A stretch of DNA of 64,000 bases from Poriferisodalis sp965116715. Its GTDB lineage: Bacteria > Actinomycetota > Acidimicrobiia > Acidimicrobiales > Poriferisodalaceae. The position numbers and the translations under genes are program-made. This document shows positions 35,461 to 44,884 of the stretch, piece by piece. How positions within the stretch are numbered: the stretch's first letter is position 1; each line of letters opens with the position of its first letter. The notes below the pieces were generated by a model. It worked only from the letters and a program-made list of their open reading frames with translations, did not search any database and had not been told where the DNA came from. Location: positions 434,001-498,000 of the forward strand of contig OZ220724.1 of the NCBI GenBank assembly GCA_965116715.1, written 5' to 3'.

Positions 35461-37016
35461 GCGTGCGCTGGGAAAGGCTGTTCGGCGAAACTTCGACGTT
35501 TGCCGTGAAGGTTGCATTTCATCACGACCCCGACGAGGGCGCGGCAGCTTCACCAGAGATGGCTGCAAGCTGGGGCGCGTTCCAGATATGGGTCCGCGAC
35601 GTGAACTTGTGCGCCCACGTCGACGAGGGTGAGACGCTGCAGTACTGCCACTGGTATCTCCTTCCCCTGCTCGAATGGCTGACCAAGAACTGGGACGCGC
35701 TACTGCACGAGGAGCGACACCCCACAGCAGTGCGAACTGCTTCTACTGCCGCAGAGATCGGCAGCATCGTCTCGGCACTGAGCCTCGGCTCATCCGAATC
35801 CGGCTCCGCACTTGCCGCGCAGGAGCATTGCTTCGCCTGGCAGCAACGGCATGCCTTGCGAACGGCTCGTGATGGCGGCATCTTCCCCGACGTATACATC
35901 CGCCGGTTCAGGAACAAAGCCGAGGTCTCATGGAAGGCCAACCGGCTCGCGGGCACCGATGACGTTCGCTTCACCGCGACCGAAGGGGTTGTGCGCGACG
36001 ATTTGACCGCTGTTGCCGACCCACTGCACGAAATGCTTGAGAGCGCATCAGAATGGCTCGCGACGCAGGTGCCGGAGTCGCTGCGGTGCGGCTCGCTCGT
36101 CAAGTCCGTCGCGGCTCTGCGACAACCTCAACGGTCCGACGAGCGAACCGCGTGGCTCGCAGGGCTTGGTGACAACCGGGAGAGCTTTCTCACACGCTGG
36201 CGTCACCTGCGCGACCGCATGAGCAGGTCAGGATCGGCGCACGCCATCGAGGCCGTGTTCGGCCGGAAGGGCTCAGGCGAAATCGTCCTCGACGGCTGCC
36301 TGGCCCCGCTTCTCTTCGGCTCCGCGAGCCCGACGATTTCGGAAGACGATGCTGCTTCGCTGGCGGACCTGCTGCTGGAGTCGTGCGAGAAGTCCCCTCA
36401 CGACGGCTTGTCGCATCTGGTCGTCGACGAGCCGATCGATGTCACGCAGCCCCCCTGGCAGCAGGGATATGACCTCGCTGAGGAACTGCTTGACGAGGTA
36501 GGGCGTGATCTTGCGGCTTCGAACGCGTACCTGAGTGCATGGTTGTCCGACTGGCACGTGCGAGTGAACGACCTGTCTTTGGACGATACGGAACTGCGAG
36601 CGGTGGCGTTCGTCAGCGACTCGCATGCACCAACGATCGCCTTGAACACGAACCACCGCTCGGCCGCCGACTCACGGGCACGAAGATTCACACTCGCCCA
36701 TGAGCTGTGCCACTTGCTGCATGACCGCTCCTATGGTGCGAGCCTGGCCATCGCTAGCGGTCCATGGGCGCCAGATCCAATAGAGAAGCGAGCCAATGCA
36801 TTTGCGGCCTGGTTGCTGATGCCGCCCGATCGGCTCAAGCCGGCGATCGCTTGGGCTCCGAGCGCAATCAACACCCACGCCGGCATCAGGGCGGTTGCGG
36901 ACGAGCTGGACGTCAGCCAGTCAGCGCTCGTCCGGCATCTCTTCAACCTCGGAGAAATCACTGAAGAGAACCAAGACGAATTGCTCTCGGGTGCCGGCAC
37001 CTCGACAAGCGGCTGA
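35457..37016 (+). CDS. ImmA/IrrE-type zinc metallopeptidase domain protein
   Basis: A 519-residue protein. The C-terminal third is an ImmA/IrrE (peptidase M78) domain with the HExxH zinc site AHELCHLLHD near residues 413-422, preceded by FTLAHE-like context and followed by EKRANAFAAWLLMP, which supplies the third ligand. The N-terminal about 330 residues (beginning MSVRWERLFGETSTFAVK, with HWYLLPLLEWL near 70) are an unrecognised domain. M78 peptidases usually cut a repressor or regulator to switch genes on. No obvious repressor is adjacent except the 99-residue upstream gene, which may be its partner or target. The region has slightly lower GC than its neighbours, which fits acquisition. Confidence 0.8.
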   Translation: MSVRWERLFGETSTFAVKVAFHHDPDEGAAASPEMAASWGAFQIWVRDVNLCAHVDEGETLQYCHWYLLPLLEWLTKNWDALLHEERHPTAVRTASTAAEIGSIVSALSLGSSESGSALAAQEHCFAWQQRHALRTARDGGIFPDVYIRRFRNKAEVSWKANRLAGTDDVRFTATEGVVRDDLTAVADPLHEMLESASEWLATQVPESLRCGSLVKSVAALRQPQRSDERTAWLAGLGDNRESFLTRWRHLRDRMSRSGSAHAIEAVFGRKGSGEIVLDGCLAPLLFGSASPTISEDDAASLADLLLESCEKSPHDGLSHLVVDEPIDVTQPPWQQGYDLAEELLDEVGRDLAASNAYLSAWLSDWHVRVNDLSLDDTELRAVAFVSDSHAPTIALNTNHRSAADSRARRFTLAHELCHLLHDRSYGASLAIASGPWAPDPIEKRANAFAAWLLMPPDRLKPAIAWAPSAINTHAGIRAVADELDVSQSALVRHLFNLGEITEENQDELLSGAGTSTSG

Positions 37017-37026
37017 GAGCTGAGAA

Positions 37027-38325
37027 TCAGGCCAGCTCGGAATCGATGACTACGGGGTGGCCGGACAGCAGTGTGTGACGCACGCGGCCGGTGAGGGTGC
37101 GGCCGGCCCATGGCGAGTTGAGGCTGCGCGACTGCAGGGACTCGGCGCGCACGGTCCACGTCTCGGCCGGGTCGAACACGGCGATGTTGGCCGGTGAGCC
37201 TGCAGCGATCGGTTGCCCGTGGTCGGTGATGGCGGCGATGCGGGCAGGTGCGGTCGATACGACCTCGACGAAGCGCGCCGGGCTCATCCGGCCAGTGGCG
37301 ACCAGCTTGCTCCAGACGACCGATGCCATGGTTTCCACACCGATCATGCCCGGAGCTGCGTCGGCGAGGGCGCAGTCCTTCAGCGACGGATGGTGCGGGG
37401 CGTGATCCGTCGCGACAGCGTCGAGTGCCCCGTCCACAATGCCCCGTCGCAGCGCTGCCACATCGGCGGCCAAGCGCAGCGGCGGGTTCATCTTTCCCGT
37501 CGTGCCGAGGCGTTCGACATCGTCCTCGGTCAGCACCAAGTGCTGGGGCGTGACCTCGGCCGTCACCCGGACGCCGTCGCGTTTGGCCTGTGCCACCAGA
37601 TCCATCGCGGCAGCGGTGGACAGGTGCAGCACGTGATAGCGGCCGCCCGTGCGCCGTGCGAGCTCGATGTCGCGATCCACCACCGAGATCTCGGCTTCGG
37701 CAGGTCTGCCGCATACCCCGAGTCGCTCTGACACCGCTCCCGCATTGATGACGCCACCCGAGACCATGGCGGGATCCTCGGCATGCTGGCTGATGACGGC
37801 GCCTCGCAGGCCGACCGTCGTCGCAAGTGCCGCTTCCATGAGCGCGTCATCGGCAACGCAGTCCCCATCGTCGGTGAAGACCCGCACGCCGGCGGCGTAC
37901 AGCGCCTCGATGTCGGCCGGCCGCTCCCCTGCGCGGCCCGCGGTGACGCACGCGGAGGTGCGGACATCGCACGGCACGCCCGCGGCCAGCGCCAGCACCT
38001 CTCGCACCATGGCAGGCGAATCGATCGCCGGAACGGTGTTCGGCATCATCACGCACGCCGTCACCCCGCCCATCGCCGCTCCGGCAGCACCCGAGGCGAT
38101 GTCCTCGCTCTCGCTGCCGCCTGGGGTCCGGAAGTGCACTTGTATGTCGACGAAGCCGGGCATCACCCACGCGTCAGATGCGTCCAGCCGCCTGCGTGCT
38201 GCGGGACCCTGTCCCGCGGGCGTAATCGCCGTGATGCGACCGTCGTCGATGACCACGTCGACGGCTCCGTCCGCGTCCGTCGGGACCGCCAGCCGACCCC
38301 CGGAAATGACCAGCTCCGCAGTCAT
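37027..38325 (-). CDS. pyrC: Dihydroorotase
   Basis: Cyclises carbamoyl-aspartate to dihydroorotate in pyrimidine synthesis. The 432-residue amidohydrolase has the N-terminal metal site in the form DIQVHFRTPGG, metal ligands around QHAEDP and HVLHLST, the GKMNPPLR loop and the catalytic Asp in ATDHAPHH. The first His of the usual D-x-H-x-H is Gln here, a variant also found in a subset of dihydroorotases, so it need not mean loss of activity. pyrB and carAB are not adjacent. Family members with hydantoinase activity are an alternative. Confidence 0.88.
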   Translation of the reverse strand: MTAELVISGGRLAVPTDADGAVDVVIDDGRITAITPAGQGPAARRRLDASDAWVMPGFVDIQVHFRTPGGSESEDIASGAAGAAMGGVTACVMMPNTVPAIDSPAMVREVLALAAGVPCDVRTSACVTAGRAGERPADIEALYAAGVRVFTDDGDCVADDALMEAALATTVGLRGAVISQHAEDPAMVSGGVINAGAVSERLGVCGRPAEAEISVVDRDIELARRTGGRYHVLHLSTAAAMDLVAQAKRDGVRVTAEVTPQHLVLTEDDVERLGTTGKMNPPLRLAADVAALRRGIVDGALDAVATDHAPHHPSLKDCALADAAPGMIGVETMASVVWSKLVATGRMSPARFVEVVSTAPARIAAITDHGQPIAAGSPANIAVFDPAETWTVRAESLQSRSLNSPWAGRTLTGRVRHTLLSGHPVVIDSELA

Positions 38326-38427
38326 CGCCTCACCCTAAGCAACCAATTGCCATGGCGAGCGGTCCGCCATCTCACGTCCCGCCCTGCAGCAAGAATCCCG
38401 ACAGCATGGCCCGGTACGGTTTCTGCC

Positions 38428-39333
38428 ATGACACTCGCCGAAACTGCCCCGCCCGCCAGCGACGTCATCACCGACAGCCAGCGTGCTGACTACGAGGCGA
38501 ACGGCTACTTGTGCCTGCCGGGCTTCGTCGGATCCGACTGGCTCGACCAGCTTCGCTCGGTGACAGCGGAGTTCGTCGAGGCCAGCCGTGCAGAGACCGC
38601 CTCCGGCAGAGTCTTTGACCTTGAGCCCGCCCACACCGCCGCGGCACCACGTCTGCGCCGGCTCATCTCGCCGGTCGACCAGCACCTGACGTACGCACGA
38701 TTCACCTTCGAGGGTCCGCCGGCACAGCTTGCAGCAGCGCTGCTGGGCGGCCCGGTGCGCTACCACCACTCCAAGCTCAACTTCAAATGGTCTGGGGGCG
38801 GCGAGGAGGTGAAGTGGCACCAGGACATCCAGTTCTGGCCCCACACCGATTTCACGCCGCTGACCATCGGCGTGTATCTCGAAGACGTCGACGCCGAGAT
38901 GTCCCCGATGGGCGTGCTGCCCGGCAGCCACCGTGGGCCGCTGTTCGACCAGTACGCGCCGGACGGAAGCTGGGCGGGGTCCATGGCCGATGCCGACGTC
39001 GCCACCCTGGACCTCGACCGGATGGTCTACCTCGGCGGGCCGGCGGGGTCGGTCACGGTGCACAACTGCTGCATGATTCACGGATCGTTGCCGAACAACT
39101 CACCGCGGCCACGGCCTTTGCTGCTGCAGACCTACTCCGCAATCGACTCCTACCCCATCAGCCACATCGGCGCTAACGGCGTGCTCGGCTCGAGCGGTGG
39201 CCGGGTCTGCGGCGGCGAGGCGTCCCAGATGCTCACCATCGACGGCCGCCAGATGCACGGCGCGCCCGACTGGTCGCGCAAGGGCCCGCCGACCATCTTC
39301 GGCTCGCAGCAGAACGACCACACCGACGGCTGA
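38428..39333 (+). CDS. Phytanoyl-CoA dioxygenase family protein
   Basis: A 301-residue Fe(II)/2-oxoglutarate-dependent dioxygenase. The iron triad is visible as WHQDIQFWPH (H-x-D) and the distal His in MIHGSLPNNS, with an Arg/Pro-rich segment after it for 2-oxoglutarate. The N-terminus DSQRADYEANGYLCLPGFV is typical of PhyH proteins. It starts at ATG 38428. The substrate is unknown; relatives hydroxylate lipids, ectoine or small natural products. It is followed after 109 bases by the kinase-DUF6285 gene on the same strand. Confidence 0.9.
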   Translation: MTLAETAPPASDVITDSQRADYEANGYLCLPGFVGSDWLDQLRSVTAEFVEASRAETASGRVFDLEPAHTAAAPRLRRLISPVDQHLTYARFTFEGPPAQLAAALLGGPVRYHHSKLNFKWSGGGEEVKWHQDIQFWPHTDFTPLTIGVYLEDVDAEMSPMGVLPGSHRGPLFDQYAPDGSWAGSMADADVATLDLDRMVYLGGPAGSVTVHNCCMIHGSLPNNSPRPRPLLLQTYSAIDSYPISHIGANGVLGSSGGRVCGGEASQMLTIDGRQMHGAPDWSRKGPPTIFGSQQNDHTDG

Positions 39334-39442
39334 TCTGCTGGGAGCCATTGCACGTCGCTCGAATGCTGCTGAATATGACCGCCGACGCTCAGGCCGCACA
39401 CCGCAGTGACACCGTGCTGTCTCGCCGCTCCTCAGCGCTGCC

Positions 39443-41050
39443 GTGAGCGACTCACCCCGGCATGCAACACCGGATTTCTTCGAGGCGCTCGACGCAGTGG
39501 TACGTCGTGAGATTCCCGATTGCGCCCGCCTGGAGGACGCTGAGCGCCTGAGCGGCGGGGCCAGCATGGAGACGTACCGGCTGCGCTGCCGCCGCATGTC
39601 AGATGTTGCGGGCACCTTTGACATCTGCCTGCGCCGAGGGCCTGATGGCGAGGACCGCGAGGGCGACAACGTCACCGGTGTCGAAGCCGAGGCGCAGTGC
39701 ATGACCGCTGCCCGTGCGGCCGGCGTCCCCGAGCCCGAGGTGCTGTACGTGCTGCGGGCCGCAGACGGCATCGGCGCCGGGTTCCTCATGGAATGGCTGG
39801 ACGGCGTGACCCTGGGCGCCCGCATCGCCCGGGCGCCCGAGCTGGAAGGAGCACGCTCACGGCTGGCATTCCAATGCGGTCAGGAGATGGCGCGCATCCA
39901 CAGCATCGATCTGGGTGCGACGGGCTTGGCGACGGCGCTGCGCCGGGTCGAACCCGCCGAGTACCTCAACGAGTCGTGGGACCGCTACAAGGAGATGCCC
40001 ACGCCTCAGCCGATGATCGACTTTGCCGGGCGCTGGCTGACTGAAGGACTGGCCGAGCGCGGAACGGTCGAGCTCACCTTGGTGCACAACGATTTCCGCA
40101 ACGGCAACATCATGGTGGACGCCGACGACGGCCTGACCGCCGTGCTCGACTGGGAAACGGCACATATCGGCGACCCGATGCGCGACCTGGGCTGGATGTG
40201 CACCAACTCGTGGCGATTCGGACAGCGGCACCTGCCCGTCGGCGGCTTCGGGGAGTACGAAGACCTGTTCGCGGGCTACGAAGACGTGGCTGGCACGCCG
40301 GTCAACCGGGATCGGGTGCAGTACTGGGAGGTGTTCGGCTCGTTCTGGTGGGCCGTCGGCTGCCTCTCCATGGCTGATCGCTACCGGATGGGATCCGACG
40401 CCACCGTGGAGCGGCCCGGCATCGGCCGCCGCAGCTCCGAGTGCCAGCTCGACTGCGTGAACCTCATCATCCCTGGGCCGGTGGAGTTCCTGCCGGCGGT
40501 GAACGAGCTCGGTTTGCTCGAACCCGACTTCGGCCGCCGACGCGCCGGGCCGTCGCCGCTCGGCGGCAGCCACACCAGCGCCGCTGCGCATGCTGCAGCA
40601 GGCGACATGCCCCGAGTGGACGAACTGCTCGAGAGCGTGCGCGACTTCCTGCACGGCGAGGTCCGCCAAGCCACCGACGGGCGCACCAACTTCCTGGCAC
40701 TGGTCGCTGGCAACTCCATCGACATTGCATTGCGGGAGCGCTTGATCGGCCCCGGGCTGCACCGCTACGAGCTCGAGCGGCTCACTGCGCTCGTCGGCGG
40801 CCGGACCGGCCACGACGGCACGGACGCGGGCAGCGACCCCTCAGCACCCGCAGGCGCCGGTTTCGGGTCCGACGCCGGAGTTGCCGAGCAGGTCACCGCC
40901 TTGCGCTGGAAGCTCACCCATGCGCTGCGCGACGGCTCGATGCCGCTGGACGCCCCCGGCTTGGCCGACTACCTGCGCACCTCGGTCGCCCACCAGGTAG
41001 CCATCGACCAGCCCAAGTACTCCGCCTTCCGCCACATCGCCACCCCATGA
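39443..41050 (+). CDS. APH-family kinase fused to a DUF6285 domain
   Basis: A 535-residue two-part protein. Residues about 1-350 form an aminoglycoside-phosphotransferase-like kinase, with LSGGASMETYRL in the nucleotide loop, the catalytic VHNDFRNGNIMV (HxDxxxxN) and the metal-binding VLDWETAHIGDPMRDLGW. From about 375 to the end there is a DUF6285-like helical domain (RVDELLESVRDFL, then NFLALVAGNSIDIALRE). In many actinobacteria these are two adjacent genes near acyl-CoA dehydrogenases, so this is a natural fusion. The role is probably phosphorylation of a small metabolite rather than antibiotic resistance. It starts at GTG 39443. Confidence 0.85.
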   Translation: MSDSPRHATPDFFEALDAVVRREIPDCARLEDAERLSGGASMETYRLRCRRMSDVAGTFDICLRRGPDGEDREGDNVTGVEAEAQCMTAARAAGVPEPEVLYVLRAADGIGAGFLMEWLDGVTLGARIARAPELEGARSRLAFQCGQEMARIHSIDLGATGLATALRRVEPAEYLNESWDRYKEMPTPQPMIDFAGRWLTEGLAERGTVELTLVHNDFRNGNIMVDADDGLTAVLDWETAHIGDPMRDLGWMCTNSWRFGQRHLPVGGFGEYEDLFAGYEDVAGTPVNRDRVQYWEVFGSFWWAVGCLSMADRYRMGSDATVERPGIGRRSSECQLDCVNLIIPGPVEFLPAVNELGLLEPDFGRRRAGPSPLGGSHTSAAAHAAAGDMPRVDELLESVRDFLHGEVRQATDGRTNFLALVAGNSIDIALRERLIGPGLHRYELERLTALVGGRTGHDGTDAGSDPSAPAGAGFGSDAGVAEQVTALRWKLTHALRDGSMPLDAPGLADYLRTSVAHQVAIDQPKYSAFRHIATP

Positions 41051-41071
41051 GGTCGGCAGACGCTCAGTTGG

Positions 41072-41497
41072 CTAGCGCCAGAGGGCCAGCAGCACGCCGA
41101 TGACGCTGTAGGAGGTCAGCGGGTAGCCGGCGTTGATCGCGAGCAGCCTGAAGCTGCGGCCCTCGAATGCGTAGTTGATGCCGTTGGACGTGAGAACGAA
41201 ACCGACCGCGGCCAGCACGCCCAATCCCAGACCCTCGCCGAAGGAGTCGACATCGAGGCCCTGGCCCAGCAGCGCCAGCGCCAGCGTGAAGACGAAGGCG
41301 AGCACGATCGCCAGGACGTAGGGGTACCACTGGCGTGGCGTGCCCTTCATCGCTTCCATGTCGTCGTCGGTCAGCCCGACTTCGGCCATCCACGGCTTGG
41401 CCAGCGTGCTGTACCACGCTGCCCCGAGCACCTGGTTGAACACGATCGCCACGATGATCGCCCACCAGTTCAGACTCCCCAGGTCCATTGCATCCAT
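41072..41497 (-). CDS. DUF1761 family membrane protein
   Basis: A 141-residue protein with four predicted membrane segments, matching the DUF1761 pattern: NWWAIIVAIVFNQVLGAAWYS at the start, then WYPYVLAIVLAFVFTLALALLG, GVLAAVGFVLTSNGINYAFEG, and NAGYPLTSYSVIGVLLALW at the end. The function of the family is unknown. It converges with the preceding kinase fusion. Confidence 0.85.
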   Translation of the reverse strand: MDAMDLGSLNWWAIIVAIVFNQVLGAAWYSTLAKPWMAEVGLTDDDMEAMKGTPRQWYPYVLAIVLAFVFTLALALLGQGLDVDSFGEGLGLGVLAAVGFVLTSNGINYAFEGRSFRLLAINAGYPLTSYSVIGVLLALWR

Positions 41498-41538
41498 GCC
41501 GTCCCCCGATCTGGCTGCCCTGCGCGATACGTCGGAGG

Positions 41539-42009
41539 CTAGGACTCGGCAGTGGCCTTGATGGCTTCGAGGGTTGTCGCCATGGCAGCGCGTACAACGT
41601 CAGCTCGTGCTGCCAGCTGCTCGGAACTCAGCGGCTGGAGCGTGGGCGGCAGCGAGAGCACGTCCCAGATCTCGGTCAGCGTGGTGCCGCCCTGGTCATT
41701 CGCTGCCATGCGGTAGGTCCAGCGCACATAGGGACCCTCTGGATCGTCCGGACGAGTCACCCATTCGAAGCACTCCGGCGGCTGGGCCACGGTGACGGTG
41801 CAGGGCACGCTCCATTCGCGTTCGCCGATGCGATTGTGGCCCTCGAACGTCGAGCCTTCGGCACCCGGGGTGCTGCTGGTCCAGTCGGCACCGACATTCT
41901 CGGGGCTCCACTCCCCCATCCGAGGGACATCGGACACCAGGGCGTAGACGGCCTGCGGCGTCGCCGCGATGTCGACGCTCGCTTCGTGCTGCATTCCATG
42001 AACGGTCAT
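41539..42009 (-). CDS. SRPBCC (START-like) family protein
   Basis: A 156-residue polyketide-cyclase/START-like fold protein. ASVDIAATPQAVYALVSDVPRMGEWSP is the usual first strand-helix unit, followed by GSTFEGHNRIG, YRMAANDQGGTTLTE and a long C-terminal helix with RAAMATTLEAIKA. Such proteins bind hydrophobic ligands. The start at ATG 42009 begins the domain directly; the frame is open further upstream into the divergent promoter region, which I regard as non-coding. Confidence 0.85.
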   Translation of the reverse strand: MTVHGMQHEASVDIAATPQAVYALVSDVPRMGEWSPENVGADWTSSTPGAEGSTFEGHNRIGEREWSVPCTVTVAQPPECFEWVTRPDDPEGPYVRWTYRMAANDQGGTTLTEIWDVLSLPPTLQPLSSEQLAARADVVRAAMATTLEAIKATAES

Positions 42010-42169
42010 AGCCCGGACGGTAGTGCGGCCCCGTCGAATCAGCCCGGGCTGGTGCCCCGCTGCGAGCACCGCGTCTCGAAGCCTTGGGCCATACCATTGC
42101 GGCGACCGCGGCGGGGCTTGGCGCTCGCGCAGGCCCCGACGCCGAGAGCCACGGGTACGAGGAGCACAG

Positions 42170-43069
42170 ATGGGCGAAATCCCACGAACCGAGGACCGTC
42201 GCAGCCCCATCCGGCGACTGGGGCGGACGGTCGAGCCGATCCACACCGTCGCGTACTACTCGCCTGAGATCTACGGCTTCAACGACGACGGCTTCAAGGG
42301 CTGGTGGCACGCCTACTTCGCGTACCGCTCGGCACCCATGGGAAGGGTCAACGCTGCCACCGTGACAGCGGTCTTCTACAACTTCGCCCCTCGCATGGTG
42401 GAACGAGCGGTGCCTGGCTGCTGGGACATCATGGAACCCGACGCCGTCCGTGCCAGGCAGCTGGAACTCACGACCGCGTCAATGCAACGTGCCTTGGGCG
42501 AATACCCGAACCCCGACAAGATCGCCGCCGCCGTGGCCGCATTGCGCAGCTTCGCAGGTGACCTGCCGACCGGGGCGCGACCGCTCTATGCAGGGTGGGC
42601 CTCGGAGCCATGGCCGAGCGACAGCACGGGAGGCGGGGAGGTCATGGACCTCTGGCATGGCTGCACGCTGCTGCGCGAGTTCCGCTTCGACGGCCACAAC
42701 ATCGCACTCGCCGCCGGCGATCTTGACCCCGTCGAGTGCCACGTCATGATGACCACCGGCGGTCACGGCAACGGCACCACGATCCAGAAGATCCGGGGCT
42801 GGAATGCCGACGAGTGGGACGCCGCCTGTCAGCGGCTCATCGATCAGGGCTGGATCACCGCTGACGGCGAGCAGACGCCCGAAGGAAACGCTGCACGCCG
42901 AGCCGTCGAGCACGACACCGACCGGCTGTCGTTGGCCGCAGCCGATGCGTTGCCGCCAGACGATCTCGAGGCATTGCTGGGACAGCTCGAGCACATCATG
43001 GGCTACCTGGTCGAGACCGGCGTTGTGGCAGGCGTCTGGCCGCCGCCGCACGTCACCGTCGCCGCCTGA
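42170..43069 (+). CDS. SCO6745 family protein
   Basis: A 299-residue protein of the actinobacterial SCO6745 family, which has a helical winged-helix-like fold and unknown function. Segments such as VEPIHTVAYYSPEIYGF, YFAYRSAPMGRV, YNFAPRMVERAVPG and LWHGCTLLREFRFDGHN are typical. ATG 42170 follows GAGGAG. It runs into glnS seven bases later on the same strand. Confidence 0.85.
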   Translation: MGEIPRTEDRRSPIRRLGRTVEPIHTVAYYSPEIYGFNDDGFKGWWHAYFAYRSAPMGRVNAATVTAVFYNFAPRMVERAVPGCWDIMEPDAVRARQLELTTASMQRALGEYPNPDKIAAAVAALRSFAGDLPTGARPLYAGWASEPWPSDSTGGGEVMDLWHGCTLLREFRFDGHNIALAAGDLDPVECHVMMTTGGHGNGTTIQKIRGWNADEWDAACQRLIDQGWITADGEQTPEGNAARRAVEHDTDRLSLAAADALPPDDLEALLGQLEHIMGYLVETGVVAGVWPPPHVTVAA

Positions 43070-43075
43070 GGGCCT

Positions 43076-44884
43076 GTGTCTGACCGGGCTGGGACGTCCA
43101 GCGGGGACGCTTCGGTGGGCGAGTCCGCGGGCGCCAGCCGGGACTTCATCCGAGACCAAGTCGAGGCAGACCTGGGTTCGGGGCGTTTCGCCGGGCGGGT
43201 CCAGACGCGCTTCCCGCCGGAACCGAACGGCTATCTCCACATCGGGCACGCCAAAGCGATCTGCTTGGACTTCACGGTGGCCTCCGAATTCGGCGGGCGC
43301 TGCTTTCTGCGCTTTGACGACACCAATCCCGCCACCGAGAGTCCCGAATACGTCGACGCAATCGTCGAAGATGTCAGGTGGCTGGGATTCGAGCCGCAGG
43401 AGATTCGCTTCGCTTCCGACTACTTCGATCAGCTCTACGAGTGGGCCGAACTGCTGATTGGCCGGGGGCTCGCGTATGTCGACGACCAAGATGCCGAGGC
43501 GATCTCCGCGGGACGAGGCGGCTTCGGGCAACCAGGTGTCGAGAGCCCGTACCGCAATCGTGACGTCGAGGAGAATCTGCGCCTGTTCCGGGAGATGGCG
43601 ACCGGTCAGCACCCGGACGGCAGCAGGGTGCTGCGGGCCCGTGTCGACATGCAGCACGAGAACATGCAGATGCGGGACCCGGTGATGTACCGCATCCGCC
43701 ACCAGCACCACTACCGCCAAGGCGACCGGTGGTGCATCTACCCCACCTACGACTGGGCCCACGGGCAGGGAGACGCGATCGAAGGGGTCACGCATTCGCT
43801 GTGCACGCTGGAGTTCCGCGACAACAGGGCGCTCTACGACTGGTACCTCGAGCACCTGCCGACCGTCGAGCTCGGCCACAGCGGCGATCGTCCTTATCAG
43901 ACCGAGTTCGCCCGGCTGGAGCTGACCCACACCGTCACCTCCAAGCGCGTACTGCGTCGACTGGTCGAAGACGGCCATGTCGAGGGCTGGGACGACCCCC
44001 GGCTGCCCACGCTGCGGGCATTGCGCAGGCGCGGCTATCCCGCCTCGGCCATCCGGGACTTCTGCGCGTTCATCGGCGTGGCGCGTACGAACAGCCGGCA
44101 CGCACCCGAACTGCTGGAATCGTTCGTGCGCACCGAGCTGAACGCCACTGCGTCGCGGCAGATGGCTGTGCTGCGGCCGCTGAAGCTGGTGATCACCAAC
44201 TGGCCGACAGACGATGACGGCGAGCCCCTCGTGGAGTACCGGGACGCTGTCAACAATCCCGAAGATCCGTCGGCCGGCACCCGGCAGGTGCCGTTCAGCG
44301 GGACACTGTGGATCGAACACGACGACTTCCGGCCCGAACCTCCGCCGAAGTACTTCAGGCTGGCTCCCGGGCGCGAGGTGAGATTGCGGGCCGGCTACTT
44401 CGTTCGGTGCACCGACGCAGTGACCGATGCCGACGGGAACGTCACCGAAGTCCACTGCACCTACGATCCGGAGACCTCAGCAGGCCAAGCTCCGGACGGC
44501 CGCAAGGTCAAGGCGACCATCCACTGGGTCAGCGCCGCCCATGCGGTGCCCATCGAGGCGGCACTGTACGAGCGGCTCTTCGACGCCGAGCTGCCCGGCG
44601 AGCGCACCGGCGACCCGCTCGACGATCTGAACCCGGACTCACGCGAACTCTGCGCCGGGGTCGCCGAACCCGCCGTTGCCGACCTCGCGCCCGGCCAAGT
44701 GGTGCAGTTCGAACGCCTCGGCTATTTCTGTGCCGAAAACGCTGTCACGGGCGACGCTGCGTCGGGCAGCCCAAGCTCTGAGGAAACTGCGCCGCCGCTC
44801 TTTCACCGCACCGTCGGACTGCGTGACGAGTGGGCAAACATCCAGAAGCGGCAACAGCAACAGCAGCAGGGAGCACGACGATGA
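43076..44884 (+). CDS. glnS: Glutaminyl-tRNA synthetase
   Basis: Attaches glutamine to tRNA-Gln. The 602-residue class I enzyme has the HIGH motif in NGYLHIGHAKA (55-58) and a KMSKS-equivalent VTSKRVL near 286-292, followed by the two beta-barrel anticodon domains. A Gln/Arg-rich tail of about ten residues ends the protein. Segments such as RFDDTNPATESPEYVD are specific for GlnRS over GluRS. It starts at GTG 43076 after a 20-residue disordered leader. Most actinobacteria make Gln-tRNA by the GatCAB route, so a stand-alone GlnRS is a lineage marker and was probably gained by transfer. Its stop overlaps the SDR start (ATGA). Confidence 0.96.
   Translation: MSDRAGTSSGDASVGESAGASRDFIRDQVEADLGSGRFAGRVQTRFPPEPNGYLHIGHAKAICLDFTVASEFGGRCFLRFDDTNPATESPEYVDAIVEDVRWLGFEPQEIRFASDYFDQLYEWAELLIGRGLAYVDDQDAEAISAGRGGFGQPGVESPYRNRDVEENLRLFREMATGQHPDGSRVLRARVDMQHENMQMRDPVMYRIRHQHHYRQGDRWCIYPTYDWAHGQGDAIEGVTHSLCTLEFRDNRALYDWYLEHLPTVELGHSGDRPYQTEFARLELTHTVTSKRVLRRLVEDGHVEGWDDPRLPTLRALRRRGYPASAIRDFCAFIGVARTNSRHAPELLESFVRTELNATASRQMAVLRPLKLVITNWPTDDDGEPLVEYRDAVNNPEDPSAGTRQVPFSGTLWIEHDDFRPEPPPKYFRLAPGREVRLRAGYFVRCTDAVTDADGNVTEVHCTYDPETSAGQAPDGRKVKATIHWVSAAHAVPIEAALYERLFDAELPGERTGDPLDDLNPDSRELCAGVAEPAVADLAPGQVVQFERLGYFCAENAVTGDAASGSPSSEETAPPLFHRTVGLRDEWANIQKRQQQQQQGARR

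Noticed and set aside
37027..38325. Dihydroorotase with Gln in place of the first metal-binding His (DIQVHFR)
   Set aside because: I first took it for an inactive paralogue, but the D-x-Q-V-H-F-R form is, as far as I recall, normal in a subgroup of dihydroorotases, and the remaining ligands and catalytic Asp are present.
42479..44455. Long minus-strand open frame opposite SCO6745 and glnS
   Set aside because: Shadow of the strong GlnRS coding frame; no domain content of its own.
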